DNA of 64,000 nucleotides from Sporosarcina ureae (GTDB lineage: Bacteria > Bacillota > Bacilli > Bacillales_A > Planococcaceae): assembly GCF_029267015.1 (NCBI RefSeq), contig NZ_JARIEA010000035.1, positions 24,711 through 88,710 on the forward strand. The letters run 5' to 3'. Both the position numbers and the translations under genes were made by a program. Every line of letters begins with the position of its first letter. Position 1 is the stretch's first letter. The notes under the pieces are model-generated. The model had not been told where the DNA came from. It saw only the letters and a program-made list of their open reading frames with translations, and made no database searches. Below are positions 51,784 through 60,393 of the stretch, piece after piece.

Positions 51784-52149
51784 GCTCCTTTATATATGTT
51801 CTACTTAGTAGTCGTATAAAACATGAAAAGGTTACAACGTTTAGAAAAGCATTTGATCTAATTGCTTCTTTAGTACGCTCTTTTTTTAGTTCCTCTACTA
51901 CCTTCTAAACAATTTCCCTCCATAAGATCCGACCTAATTAACTAGCGACAATCAGATTAATACTGAATGTTTTCAATGAACTTGTAAAACAAGAGTCAAT
52001 CGAGAAAATATTTTTTAATTGATAATATAGCAGCTACATCCAAGGATACAAACTTCCCTTTTTAATAACAATATAGATAGATCATAATAGTAAAACCTTT
52101 CAACATACACAATAAATATCAATCATATCCACTCTTCAAAGTGTAACTG
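51784..52149. other. AT-rich intergenic region
   Basis: About 370 bp between the stalk-domain gene and the ahpC promoter; no gene, repeat or clear structure recognised. Confidence 0.6.
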
Positions 52150-52203
52150 TTGACAAACAATTACACTTATACGATAATGATTATGTAATTAGAATTATTA
52201 TAG
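52150..52203 (+). promoter_or_regulatory. ahpC promoter with PerR/Fur-type operators
   Basis: TTGACA (52150-52155), 17 nt, GATAAT (52173-52178). The -10 begins GATAATGATTATG, the left half of a Fur/PerR-type box. TTAGAATTATTATAG (52189-52203) matches the PerR consensus TTATAATNATTATAA at 12 of its 14 defined positions and lies just downstream of the start point. Confidence 0.75.
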
Positions 52204-52299
52204 TTAGTTGATGGCAATTAACTTTTATAGTGAATGCGGTTTAGATTTTAGCAATATGGCCAAAACTAGCTATAAATATCATTTAGGAGGAATTTATTT

Positions 52300-52869
52300 A
52301 TGTCACAAATTGGTAAAACAGTAGAATCATTTAAAGCTTCAGCTTACAATGCAGGTAGCGGAGAGTTTATCGACGTTACGGATGAAAACTTGAAAGGTCA
52401 ATGGAGCGTTGTTTGCTTCTACCCAGCTGACTTTACTTTCGTTTGTCCAACTGAACTAGAAGACCTTCAAAATCAATACGCAACACTAAAAGAACTTGGC
52501 GTAGAAGTGTACTCTGTTTCAACAGATACACACTTTACACATAAAGCATGGCATGATCACTCAGAAGCAATCAGCAACATTAGATATATTATGATTGGTG
52601 ACCCATCACAAAAAATCTCACGTAACTTTGATGTGTTAGATGAAGAAGCTGGTCTTGCTCAACGCGGTACGTTCATTATTGACCCAGATGGTGTTGTACA
52701 AGCAGCAGAAATCAATGCTGACGGCATCGGTCGTGACGCAAGCACACTTGTAGGTAAAGTAAAAGCAGCTCAATATGTTCGTAACAATCCAGGCGAAGTT
52801 TGCCCGGCAAAATGGGAAGAAGGCAGCAAAACACTTAAACCAAGCCTAGACCTTGTAGGAAAAATTTAA
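52300..52869 (+). CDS. ahpC: Alkyl hydroperoxide reductase subunit C (peroxiredoxin)
   Basis: This 189-residue typical 2-Cys peroxiredoxin reduces hydrogen peroxide, organic peroxides and peroxynitrite. The peroxidatic Cys49 lies in DFTFVCPTE and the resolving Cys168 in GEVCPAKW. Length and motifs match AhpC of Bacillus. AGGAGG lies 8 nt before the ATG. It is first in the ahpCF operon behind a PerR-type operator, and a hairpin after its stop probably lowers read-through to ahpF. Confidence 0.95.
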   Translation: MSQIGKTVESFKASAYNAGSGEFIDVTDENLKGQWSVVCFYPADFTFVCPTELEDLQNQYATLKELGVEVYSVSTDTHFTHKAWHDHSEAISNIRYIMIGDPSQKISRNFDVLDEEAGLAQRGTFIIDPDGVVQAAEINADGIGRDASTLVGKVKAAQYVRNNPGEVCPAKWEEGSKTLKPSLDLVGKI

Positions 52870-52875
52870 TTAAAC

Positions 52876-52899
52876 AGCGGGGGCGTCCCCGCTTTTTTT
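52876..52899 (+). terminator. Intra-operon terminator between ahpC and ahpF
   Basis: AGCGGGG pairs with CCCCGCT around GCGT, then seven T. ahpF starts 33 bp later without a clear promoter, so read-through is expected. Confidence 0.8.
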
Positions 52900-52932
52900 A
52901 AAAGATAAAAATATTGAGGAGTATGATTAATC

Positions 52933-54459
52933 TTGTTAGAACCAGATATCAAAGCACAATTAGCTCAATACCTCGAAATGATGGAAAATGACGTGCTTCT
53001 GAAAGTTAGCACGGGGTCTGATCAAGTTTCTAATGACATGAACGGTTTAATGAATGAATTAGAAATGATGTCATCCCACATTAAAGTAGAGAAAACTGAG
53101 TTGGAAAGAACACCTAGTTTTAGTATAAACCGTATCGGAGAAGATACTGGCATCACTTTTGCAGGTGTCCCACTTGGACATGAATTTACTTCATTAGTTC
53201 TTGCTTTATTACAAGTAAGTGGACGTGCTCCAAAAGTAGATCAAAAGCTTATGGATCAAATAAAAAAAGTTGAAGGTAACTACCATTTTGAATCGTATAT
53301 TAGTTTGAGTTGTCAAAACTGCCCTGAAGTTGTCCAAGCTCTCAACATTATGAGTGTCCTAAACCCTAACATAACCCATACGATGGTTGATGGTGCGGCA
53401 TTTAAAGAAGAAGTTGAAAGCAAAAAGATCATGGCTGTTCCAACGGTATTTTTAAACGGGGAAGAATTCTCAGGCGGTCGTATATCACTGGAAGAAATCC
53501 TTGGTAAAATGGGCAGTGCTCCAGACGCTTCGGAACTTGAAAATAAAGAGCCGTTTGATATGCTCGTCGTCGGTGGCGGTCCTGCAGGTGCAAGTGCTGC
53601 TATTTATGCGGCGCGTAAAGGGATTCGTACAGGCATTGTAGCGGATCGTTTTGGTGGTCAAATTTTGGACACGGCTACGATTGAAAACTTTATTAGTGTT
53701 CCTCGCACGGAAGGTCCAAAACTTGCCGCAAGTCTTGAAGAACACGTGAAAGAGTACAACGTAGACGTGATGAATTTACAGCGTGCGAAACGTCTGGAAA
53801 AGAAAGACCTAATTGAAATTGAGCTGGAAAGCGGTGCTGTTCTGAAGAGTAAATCCGTTATCCTTTCAACAGGTGCCCGTTGGCGCGATATAGGTGTACC
53901 TGGCGAAGCCGAATTCAGAAATAAAGGGGTCGCATACTGCCCACACTGTGATGGTCCATTGTTTGAGGGTAAAGATATTGCGGTCGTTGGCGGTGGAAAC
54001 TCTGGAATTGAAGCAGCAATTGACCTTGCTGGTATTGTAAAGCATGTTACGGTTCTTGAGTTTGCTTCTGAGTTGAAAGCCGATTCTGTTTTACAAGATC
54101 GTCTTCATAGCCTTCCGAACGTCACTGTACTGAAAAATGTTCAAACGAAAGAAATTACTGGTACCGATAGTGTAAACGGAATTACGTACATTGACCGTGC
54201 CACAAATGAAGAACATCATATTGAATTAGCTGGCGTATTTATTCAAATTGGTCTCGTACCGAATACCGACTGGCTAGGTGACTCAGTTGAACGTAATAAG
54301 TTCGGCGAAATTATTGTCGATAAGCGCGGTGCAACAAACGTGCCTGGCGTATTTGCTGCAGGAGACTGCTCGGATAGCGCGCACAAACAAATCATTATTG
54401 CAATGGGATCAGGCGCCACTTCTGCTTTAAGTGCGTTTGATTATCTAGTTCGTAATTAA
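52933..54459 (+). CDS. ahpF: Alkyl hydroperoxide reductase subunit F
   Basis: This 508-residue flavoprotein recycles AhpC with NADH. Residues 1-195 are a double thioredoxin-like domain with redox Cys127-x2-Cys130 (SCQNCPEV). Then come FAD binding ([19 protein letters not shown]), the thioredoxin-reductase-type Cys336-x2-Cys339 (AYCPHCDG), NAD binding ([12 protein letters not shown]) and VFAAGDCSD near the end. The start is TTG 52933 behind AGGAG. It is cotranscribed with ahpC. Confidence 0.94.
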   Translation: MLEPDIKAQLAQYLEMMENDVLLKVSTGSDQVSNDMNGLMNELEMMSSHIKVEKTELERTPSFSINRIGEDTGITFAGVPLGHEFTSLVLALLQVSGRAPKVDQKLMDQIKKVEGNYHFESYISLSCQNCPEVVQALNIMSVLNPNITHTMVDGAAFKEEVESKKIMAVPTVFLNGEEFSGGRISLEEILGKMGSAPDASELENKEPFDMLVVGGGPAGASAAIYAARKGIRTGIVADRFGGQILDTATIENFISVPRTEGPKLAASLEEHVKEYNVDVMNLQRAKRLEKKDLIEIELESGAVLKSKSVILSTGARWRDIGVPGEAEFRNKGVAYCPHCDGPLFEGKDIAVVGGGNSGIEAAIDLAGIVKHVTVLEFASELKADSVLQDRLHSLPNVTVLKNVQTKEITGTDSVNGITYIDRATNEEHHIELAGVFIQIGLVPNTDWLGDSVERNKFGEIIVDKRGATNVPGVFAAGDCSDSAHKQIIIAMGSGATSALSAFDYLVRN

Positions 54460-54596
54460 TGGTTGGGTAGGATTTATTGGAGTCATGTACCAAAAGTAGG
54501 GTTGAATAAACGAATCAGACTCATGACTCGTTTGACCCTTTGACACTATCGTACGTACAAGCTCACATACTGTGATTAAAGAATTTGGGCGTACGA

Positions 54597-54644
54597 ACGG
54601 GTACAATTCGGATCTATACATATATCCGAATTGTACCCGTTTTC
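54597..54644 (+). terminator. Terminator downstream of ahpF
   Basis: A 17-bp stem, ACGGGTACAATTCGGAT with its complement around a 10-nt loop, followed by TTTT. It lies 137 bp after the ahpF stop. Confidence 0.82.
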
Positions 54645-54993
54645 TATCTGTTAAAGACCTACGGAGTATAGAACTAGCGGAACTCCCCCAGTAACCCTTG
54701 CGATCATTTACTTGAAAAAGACTTCCACGCTTCTCTTTCAAATAAATTAATTGGACACTACATCATGCGATAATCTGCACGTCTATTTTAGCTGCATTTT
54801 TTTGTAGAAATATATTCTGTACATTGTTTATTTCATATCGAAGTACTTATAGAGAGCACCAGGTTCCAAAATGTTTCTGAGTTCAATGAAAACTAGGCAT
54901 ACCATAACAATATACTTACAGACTAGCCCTCCGCCCCTGAATAAGCTATCATTATAGGATAACTAATCTTTGTATATCTGAAAGAGGTGCCCC
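54645..54993. other. Intergenic region upstream of second topoisomerase gene
   Basis: About 350 bp without a recognisable gene, repeat or clear regulatory structure. The 98-residue frame that crosses it has no ribosome binding site and is not credible. Confidence 0.55.
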
Positions 54994-57132
54994 ATGAAAC
55001 CAGTAATCCTAGCTGAAAAACCAAGCCAGGCAAAAGCGTATGCCGATGCTTTCACTTCTCGAAAACATGACGGCTATATGGAAATCAATCCGTGCCCGAC
55101 ATTTCCGGAAGGGGCTTTTTTGACGTGGGGTGTCGGGCATCTCGTGGAATTAAAAGAACCGCACACGTACAACCCGTCCTGGAAACGTTGGTCGCTTGGG
55201 AGCTTGCCCATCTTACCCGAGCGTTATGAGTTTCAGGTAGCCCAGGGGAAATATAAGCAGTTTCAGGTCGTGAAGAAATTGATTCGCGGAACGAATACTG
55301 TCATCAATGCCTGTGACGTGGACCGAGAAGGATCGAATATCTTCTATTCAATCTACTATATGACCGGTGCCCGCAATCAATTGATCCAGCGACTGTGGAT
55401 TAACTCGCTGGAAGCAGATGAAGTGCGTAAAGGATTTGAAAATTTACGTGACAATAAGAAAGACCTGCAACTATACGAGGAAGCGAAAGCCCGTCAAATT
55501 AGCGATTGGTTAGTTGGAATGAATGGTTCTCGGTTATATACCCTTCTGCTAAAAGCAAAAGGAATGGAAGAAGTATTTCCGATTGGCCGGGTACAATCCC
55601 CAACGGTGTATTTAATTTACCAACGTCAACGCGAAATTGAAACATTCGTGTCTGAACCATTCTTTGAAGCGGAAGCCATTTTCACTGCGGAACACGGTAC
55701 GTATAAAGGAAAAGCAAAACTCAAAGAACCAAAACGTGAATTAATTGCGGAAGCATTAAACAGCCGTAATATTACGAAGCGGACGCCTGGTGTAATTAGC
55801 GAGCTGACGAATACTGATAAACGAACACCGCCGCCACAGTTGCACTCTCTATCGACATTGCAAGCGACAGCCAACAGACGCTGGAAAGCAAGTCCCGCAA
55901 CCGTGTTAAAAACGATGCAGACGCTCTACGAGAAAAAGCTAGTATCGTATCCAAGAACCGATACACGTCATATCACGCCCAGTGAATTCAACTACTTAGT
56001 TGAGGCGGTAGAAGATTACCAAAAGCTGATAGAGCATCCGTTTGAAGTAGCTTCACGTACACCCAAAAAACGCTATGTGGACAGTTCAAAAGTACAAGAA
56101 CACTATGCGATTATCCCGACTAAAAAACTGCCGACTCCTGCTGCACTGACAAAGTTGTCACCACTCGAGCGCAATCTGTATGAAGAAGTTATACGGACTA
56201 CACTCTCCATGTTCCATAGGGATTATCTCTATACTGAAACGAAAGTGATAACAGACGTCAACGGATTGCCATTCTTCACAACAGGTAAAACGGAGCGCGA
56301 TAAAGGCTGGAAGGAACTTTTTGCTGCACCCACTAAAGCAAAAGATGCAGAAGAACCTACCCTACCGCCACTTGTGAAAGAAGAAACGGTTCAAAGTGAA
56401 ATCGGTATAAAAGAAGGCGCGACACAACCTCCGAAACCGTATACGGAAGGTCAACTCATCGCTATGATGAAAACGTGCGGGAAATTAGTGGAAGATCAAA
56501 GTGAAACGGATATTTTGAAGGAAATTGAAGGACTCGGAACAGAAGCGACACGAAGTAGCATCATCGAGACTATCAAAAAACACGGATACATCGCTGTAAA
56601 CAAGAATATCGTATCCATTACAGATAAAGGACGCGTACTCTGCCAGACGATCGAAGGCAGCCTGCTTGCCAGCCCTTCCATGACCGCAAAGTGGGAAACA
56701 TACCTAAAGAAAATCGGCAATGGTGAAGGTACGGGGCAGCACTTCCTCGGTAGCGTAACAAAATTTATACAAAAACTGATTGAAGATGTACCTGTCCAAT
56801 TAGAAAAACAAACGATTGATATCGTGCTCCCGCCACGTCCTTCTTCAGGAAGGAGCTCGTACACCCGAACTGAAGTTGCACCTTGTCCAAAATGCGGTAA
56901 AGGCATGATTATTGAACATCAAAAGTTTTTCGGCTGCAGTAACTATAAAAACGGCTGTAAACAAACCTTTCCAGGTCTGTTCCTGAAAAAGAAACTGACC
57001 GTACCACAAGTCAAATTGTTATGTACCAAAGGTAAGACTAACGTCATCAAAGGATTTACCTCCGCAGATGGCAATAAGTTCGATGCTTCACTGGAACTGA
57101 AAGAAGGAAAATTGAACTTGGTCTTTACATAA
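54994..57132 (+). CDS. Type IA DNA topoisomerase (second topoisomerase III)
   Basis: This 712-residue enzyme has Toprim (VILAEKPSQAKAYADAF; DVDREG at 108-113), catalytic Tyr319 in VSYPRTDTRH, and one C-terminal zinc ribbon (CPKCGKGM, then FFGCSNYKNGC). It differs from the TopB at 33.1 kb in the active-site acidic motif (DVD rather than DAG) and in the tail, so it is a paralogue of separate origin, resembling the second TopB of Bacillus cereus or mobile-element enzymes. No mobility genes are adjacent. GAAAGAGG precedes the ATG. Confidence 0.9.
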   Translation: MKPVILAEKPSQAKAYADAFTSRKHDGYMEINPCPTFPEGAFLTWGVGHLVELKEPHTYNPSWKRWSLGSLPILPERYEFQVAQGKYKQFQVVKKLIRGTNTVINACDVDREGSNIFYSIYYMTGARNQLIQRLWINSLEADEVRKGFENLRDNKKDLQLYEEAKARQISDWLVGMNGSRLYTLLLKAKGMEEVFPIGRVQSPTVYLIYQRQREIETFVSEPFFEAEAIFTAEHGTYKGKAKLKEPKRELIAEALNSRNITKRTPGVISELTNTDKRTPPPQLHSLSTLQATANRRWKASPATVLKTMQTLYEKKLVSYPRTDTRHITPSEFNYLVEAVEDYQKLIEHPFEVASRTPKKRYVDSSKVQEHYAIIPTKKLPTPAALTKLSPLERNLYEEVIRTTLSMFHRDYLYTETKVITDVNGLPFFTTGKTERDKGWKELFAAPTKAKDAEEPTLPPLVKEETVQSEIGIKEGATQPPKPYTEGQLIAMMKTCGKLVEDQSETDILKEIEGLGTEATRSSIIETIKKHGYIAVNKNIVSITDKGRVLCQTIEGSLLASPSMTAKWETYLKKIGNGEGTGQHFLGSVTKFIQKLIEDVPVQLEKQTIDIVLPPRPSSGRSSYTRTEVAPCPKCGKGMIIEHQKFFGCSNYKNGCKQTFPGLFLKKKLTVPQVKLLCTKGKTNVIKGFTSADGNKFDASLELKEGKLNLVFT

Positions 57133-57143
57133 CGTAAAAACTT

Positions 57144-57176
57144 AAAAAGGAAGCAGCCTCATGCTGCTTCCTTTTT
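57144..57176. terminator. Bidirectional terminator
   Basis: AAAAAGGAAGCAG pairs with CTGCTTCCTTTTT. Confidence 0.88.
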
Positions 57177-57235
57177 ATATAATCGTATGCACATCTACAA
57201 TGATTAATTAATAGTGCATTACGCACTCCCAAACA

Positions 57236-58720
57236 TTAGAGTATAGGCGACAACAAACGAGAAATCGATTGCTTAAACTTAATGAGCAATGATCGCTCTT
57301 CATAACGCTCTTTCGTCAGTTTCGAACTCAACTCGGTGTCTTGACGGAATAGGTCAGTTAATTGCGCCGCTACTTTCTCATCATAAACAATGGCAGTTAC
57401 TTCGAAGTTCAAACGGAAACTACGTGAATCAATATTCATAGTACCTACTACTGCTACTTCCTCATCCACGACAATTGTCTTCGCATGTAGGAAACCATTT
57501 TCGTACAACAATATTTTCGCTCCATAATTAAGCAAATCACCGACATAAGACCAAGTAGCCCAGTAAACAAACGGATGATCCGGCTTACATGGAATCATAA
57601 TCCGCACATCCACACCGGATAATAATGCAATTTTACAGGCGTCCATAAAGCTATTATCCGGGATAAAATAGGGTGTCTGGATGTAGACAGTTTTTTTAGC
57701 CGACAATAATAACTTGATGTACATATTTTTCAGATGTTCTGTCTCGGAGTTCGGCCCACTTGAGACAATCTGTACTGGACTAGTGCCACTTTGTTTTTCA
57801 GTCTGGAATAAGTAGTCTCCCCAATCACCCGGCTCTTTCTTACCCGCTTGATGCCAATCGAGAATGAACTTTCCTTGAATGTGATTGACTGCCCCACCTG
57901 TCATCCTGAAATGTGTATCACGCCAATAGCCAAAATTCTTATTAAGACCTAAGTACTCATCCCCCACATTGAAACCACCAATATACGCAATTTCACCATC
58001 AATAATACAGAGCTTCCGATGATTTCTATTATTGACCCGGAAGTTCACTAGACGGAACATGGATGGAAAGAATACTTCCACATTTCCACCTGCTGCACGT
58101 AAATCATTATAGAATTTAGGTGGCGTCTTCTTAGATCCTACTTCATCGTACAGAAGTCGAACTTTAACTCCTTCTTTTGCCTTTTGAATTAGAAGATCAC
58201 GCAGTTTAGTACCTAGGGAATCAGACTGAATAATATAGTACTGAATATTAATCTCTTTAGTCGCCAAACTGATATCTTCGAACAACGCAGCAAATTTCGC
58301 ATGCCCATCATCAAAGATCTTTATATGATTATCCTTGGAAAGTAGTGCGTGAGAGGACTTTAAATTCATATGAATTAATTCCCTATGTTCTTTTAATAAT
58401 GGATTATTTTCAAGTATGGCCAAATTTTCGGGTAGTAGTTGTTTATCCACTTCCGTTTTCTCAGCCTTTCTTTCTGCGGCTGAAAGATTATAGAAGTTTT
58501 TCTGTTTCAAACTGCGACCGAAAAACAGATAAATAAAGAATCCGGCAATAGGAATGAATACCAAGAGCATGATCCAAGCCCACGTGTTTCCAATATCTCT
58601 TCTTTCGATAAATAATACTGACGCTAGTAGCAGGATATTCAATATAGTTATAACAGATAAAATATTTGTTAGAATATTACCTAATTCCATACCGACCATC
58701 ACGCCTCCAAACTCTAGCAT
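57236..58720 (-). CDS. cls: Cardiolipin synthase
   Basis: This 494-residue membrane enzyme joins two phosphatidylglycerols into cardiolipin. It has two N-terminal helices (about 10-65) and two phospholipase D motifs (NHRKLCIIDG near 237 and LHAKTIVVDEE near 412). Length and layout match bacterial Cls. ATG 58720 has AAGGGG 8 nt upstream; ATGs about 30-40 bp further in could also serve. It is monocistronic. Confidence 0.92.
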   Translation of the reverse strand: MLEFGGVMVGMELGNILTNILSVITILNILLLASVLFIERRDIGNTWAWIMLLVFIPIAGFFIYLFFGRSLKQKNFYNLSAAERKAEKTEVDKQLLPENLAILENNPLLKEHRELIHMNLKSSHALLSKDNHIKIFDDGHAKFAALFEDISLATKEINIQYYIIQSDSLGTKLRDLLIQKAKEGVKVRLLYDEVGSKKTPPKFYNDLRAAGGNVEVFFPSMFRLVNFRVNNRNHRKLCIIDGEIAYIGGFNVGDEYLGLNKNFGYWRDTHFRMTGGAVNHIQGKFILDWHQAGKKEPGDWGDYLFQTEKQSGTSPVQIVSSGPNSETEHLKNMYIKLLLSAKKTVYIQTPYFIPDNSFMDACKIALLSGVDVRIMIPCKPDHPFVYWATWSYVGDLLNYGAKILLYENGFLHAKTIVVDEEVAVVGTMNIDSRSFRLNFEVTAIVYDEKVAAQLTDLFRQDTELSSKLTKERYEERSLLIKFKQSISRLLSPIL

Positions 58721-58903
58721 TTCTTCCACCCCTTTCTATTAAAAGGTAGTCTTTAATATAGCATAGAGCCTACGCTATCGCAGTAATTTAAAATATACTA
58801 TGTCTAGTATTTTAAATTGACTTCCTTATTACTATATTATCGAAAGGGTACGTATTGATACATACGAATAGCTACTTTTAATGTTATTAATTCTTTTCAT
58901 AGC

Positions 58904-58936
58904 AAAAAGTCAGTCCTGTGGGAGACTGACTTTTCT
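58904..58936. terminator. Isolated bidirectional terminator-like hairpin
   Basis: AAAAGTCAGTC pairs with GACTGACTTTT around CTGTGGGA. No gene ends close to it; it may insulate cls from the region to the right. Confidence 0.7.
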
Positions 58937-58991
58937 TTATAAGCAAACTCATACTATATAATTTTTCAGCTTATATAGTATAGGTTTAGTA

Positions 58992-59005
58992 ATTTCCCGG
59001 GAAAT
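58992..59005. other. Noc nucleoid-occlusion protein binding site (NBS)
   Basis: ATTTCCCGGGAAAT, identical to the site at 19419-19432 and to the Bacillus subtilis Noc consensus; intergenic. Confidence 0.85.
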
Positions 59006-59103
59006 GTTGCTAGTTATTCCTTCAAATTATCAACTTACGTATCTCTTTATTTTAACGCTCTACTATTCCCCCTGCCTAGCAAGTTCCAAGTGTTACCCTA
59101 TGA

Positions 59104-59760
59104 CTAATCTTCATCTTCCATACTGCTAAAAAACTCTTCTTTAATACGTTTCCCATATGCTTGTCCACTCTCTCCACGCTGTCTTGGAAACTCTTGCATA
59201 ACGAGTGGCAGAACTCTTTCCCATAGCACATTCATCACATAAATGTCCCTGTCGAAATAATAGTCTAGCTCATTCAATGTTAATTGAAGAGACTTCGCAT
59301 ACTTTCGTTTTTCAGCATCCCAAACCGTCGACACATTCTCTTTGATATACGCGTCTATTTCATCTTCCGTTACCGTAATTCCATATGCTTCTTCCGCAAT
59401 TTCCAGTGCATCTTGATAATGATCCGTTTGCTTCTCCGCAATTCCTCTTAGAAATGGCGAAGAATGCTCCTCTCCTGTCAGGTTATTGTTTACGCGCAAA
59501 CGAAACTCTGTCTTATTTGTTGAAAATGAGCTTTCAAGTTTGTTGTTATGAATACCAGATTGAATAGATGTCAGCTCTTCTACCATTTCAGGCATATCTT
59601 TTAACACCTTCTCAACCGATTGGTTCATCTGAGCATAATCAATTCCTATCGTTTCTATCTTCCGTTGTTCTGAACTTGCCGTCTGTTTGATCAACAACGT
59701 CCCGGCAATCAAGACAGTAAAACAAATCATAATGAGGTGAAACCGATTGCGAGCAGTCAT
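59104..59760 (-). CDS. Membrane-anchored protein of unknown function
   Basis: This 218-residue protein has an N-terminal signal anchor (about residues 7-25, FHLIMICFTVLIAGTLLI) followed by a mostly helical, charged, probably extracellular region. The segment YGITVTEDEIDAYIKENVS is reminiscent of SurA/PrsA-type N-domains, but no peptidyl-prolyl isomerase domain is present. ATG 59760 lies 9 nt after AAGGAG; ATG 59766 is closer. It is monocistronic, and I cannot name a function. Confidence 0.6.
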   Translation of the reverse strand: MTARNRFHLIMICFTVLIAGTLLIKQTASSEQRKIETIGIDYAQMNQSVEKVLKDMPEMVEELTSIQSGIHNNKLESSFSTNKTEFRLRVNNNLTGEEHSSPFLRGIAEKQTDHYQDALEIAEEAYGITVTEDEIDAYIKENVSTVWDAEKRKYAKSLQLTLNELDYYFDRDIYVMNVLWERVLPLVMQEFPRQRGESGQAYGKRIKEEFFSSMEDED

Positions 59761-59870
59761 GGCCATTCGCTCCTTCATTTGTTAGGTCATTCTAGTATGT
59801 CATAGGTGTCATGAATTATTTGTTGAATCTGCTGATTATGACTGAAAACTTTCCTCTATAATTCGACATT

Positions 59871-59908
59871 AAAAAACCCAAGGCCCGGAACGAACCGGAA
59901 TCTTGGGT
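59871..59908 (-). terminator. Terminator of the HssR-box membrane protein gene
   Basis: Leftwards, ACCCAAG and CCGG pair with CCGG and CTTGGGT, then TTTTTT. Confidence 0.85.
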
Positions 59909-59914
59909 GATGAT

Positions 59915-60319
59915 TTATTGACGCACAGCAGGTGATTTTTCAATCATAAACGTTACTACTACGAATAAAGCAAAACTTACTAATAGTACAGTACCGCCTA
60001 CAATGTAAAGCACAAGAGCGAATACTTCATTGATATTAAACGGTTGAAGAAATTGTAACCACATGCCCGCGGTTAAACCAATTGCACCAATAATTCCCGT
60101 CCAACCTTGAAGTGTTAATAACTTTCTTGCACGTACACGGTAAATCTTGTAGAACACACCCCAAGAAAATACCGACAACCAACCTACTAATAAAATATGC
60201 GCATGAATTGGTCGAAACGCATAAGAACCTGCTCCCGCCATATGTGAACCTAAAACTGTACCTATCAAACCAAAAATCGCTGCAATACGGATTAATCGTA
60301 TACTCCACTTTTCTTGCAT
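59915..60319 (-). CDS. Four-helix membrane protein with oxidase-like His motif, putative haem-stress (HssR) target
   Basis: This 134-residue protein has four predicted helices (about 8-28, 38-60, 68-90 and 98-126). His26 (GSHMAG) and the pair His39/His41 in RPIHAHILLVGWLSVF resemble the first haem-ligand helix of cytochrome oxidase or nitric oxide reductase subunit I, but most of that subunit is absent. It could bind haem. GGGAGG precedes the ATG. Its promoter carries a perfect HssR-type direct repeat with the same spacing as the hrtBA promoter, and hssS ends just upstream. A role in haem sensing, buffering or export is inferred. Confidence 0.7.
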   Translation of the reverse strand: MQEKWSIRLIRIAAIFGLIGTVLGSHMAGAGSYAFRPIHAHILLVGWLSVFSWGVFYKIYRVRARKLLTLQGWTGIIGAIGLTAGMWLQFLQPFNINEVFALVLYIVGGTVLLVSFALFVVVTFMIEKSPAVRQ

Positions 60320-60354
60320 ACTATATTTCCTCCCGTCATCTTTCTACTACACTC

Positions 60355-60387
60355 ATTATAACTCACCAAGATGAACGGAAGATGAAC
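60355..60387 (-). promoter_or_regulatory. Promoter with HssR box upstream of the four-helix membrane protein
   Basis: Read leftwards, GTTCATCTT (60379-60387), CC, GTTCATCTT (60368-60376), then 7 bp and TATAAT (60355-60360). The repeat is perfect, and its distance to the -10 equals that at hrtBA (27342-27374). Confidence 0.8.
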
Positions 60388-60393
60388 TTCTTG

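Larger units (their letters stand above)
58721..59103. other. Intergenic region with terminator and Noc site
   Basis: About 380 bp without a credible gene. It holds a hairpin (58904-58936) and a Noc site (58992-59005). Confidence 0.7.

Noticed and set aside
54445..54741. 98-residue frame after ahpF on the minus strand
   Set aside because: It crosses the terminator at 54597-54644, has no ribosome binding site, and its composition is not protein-like.
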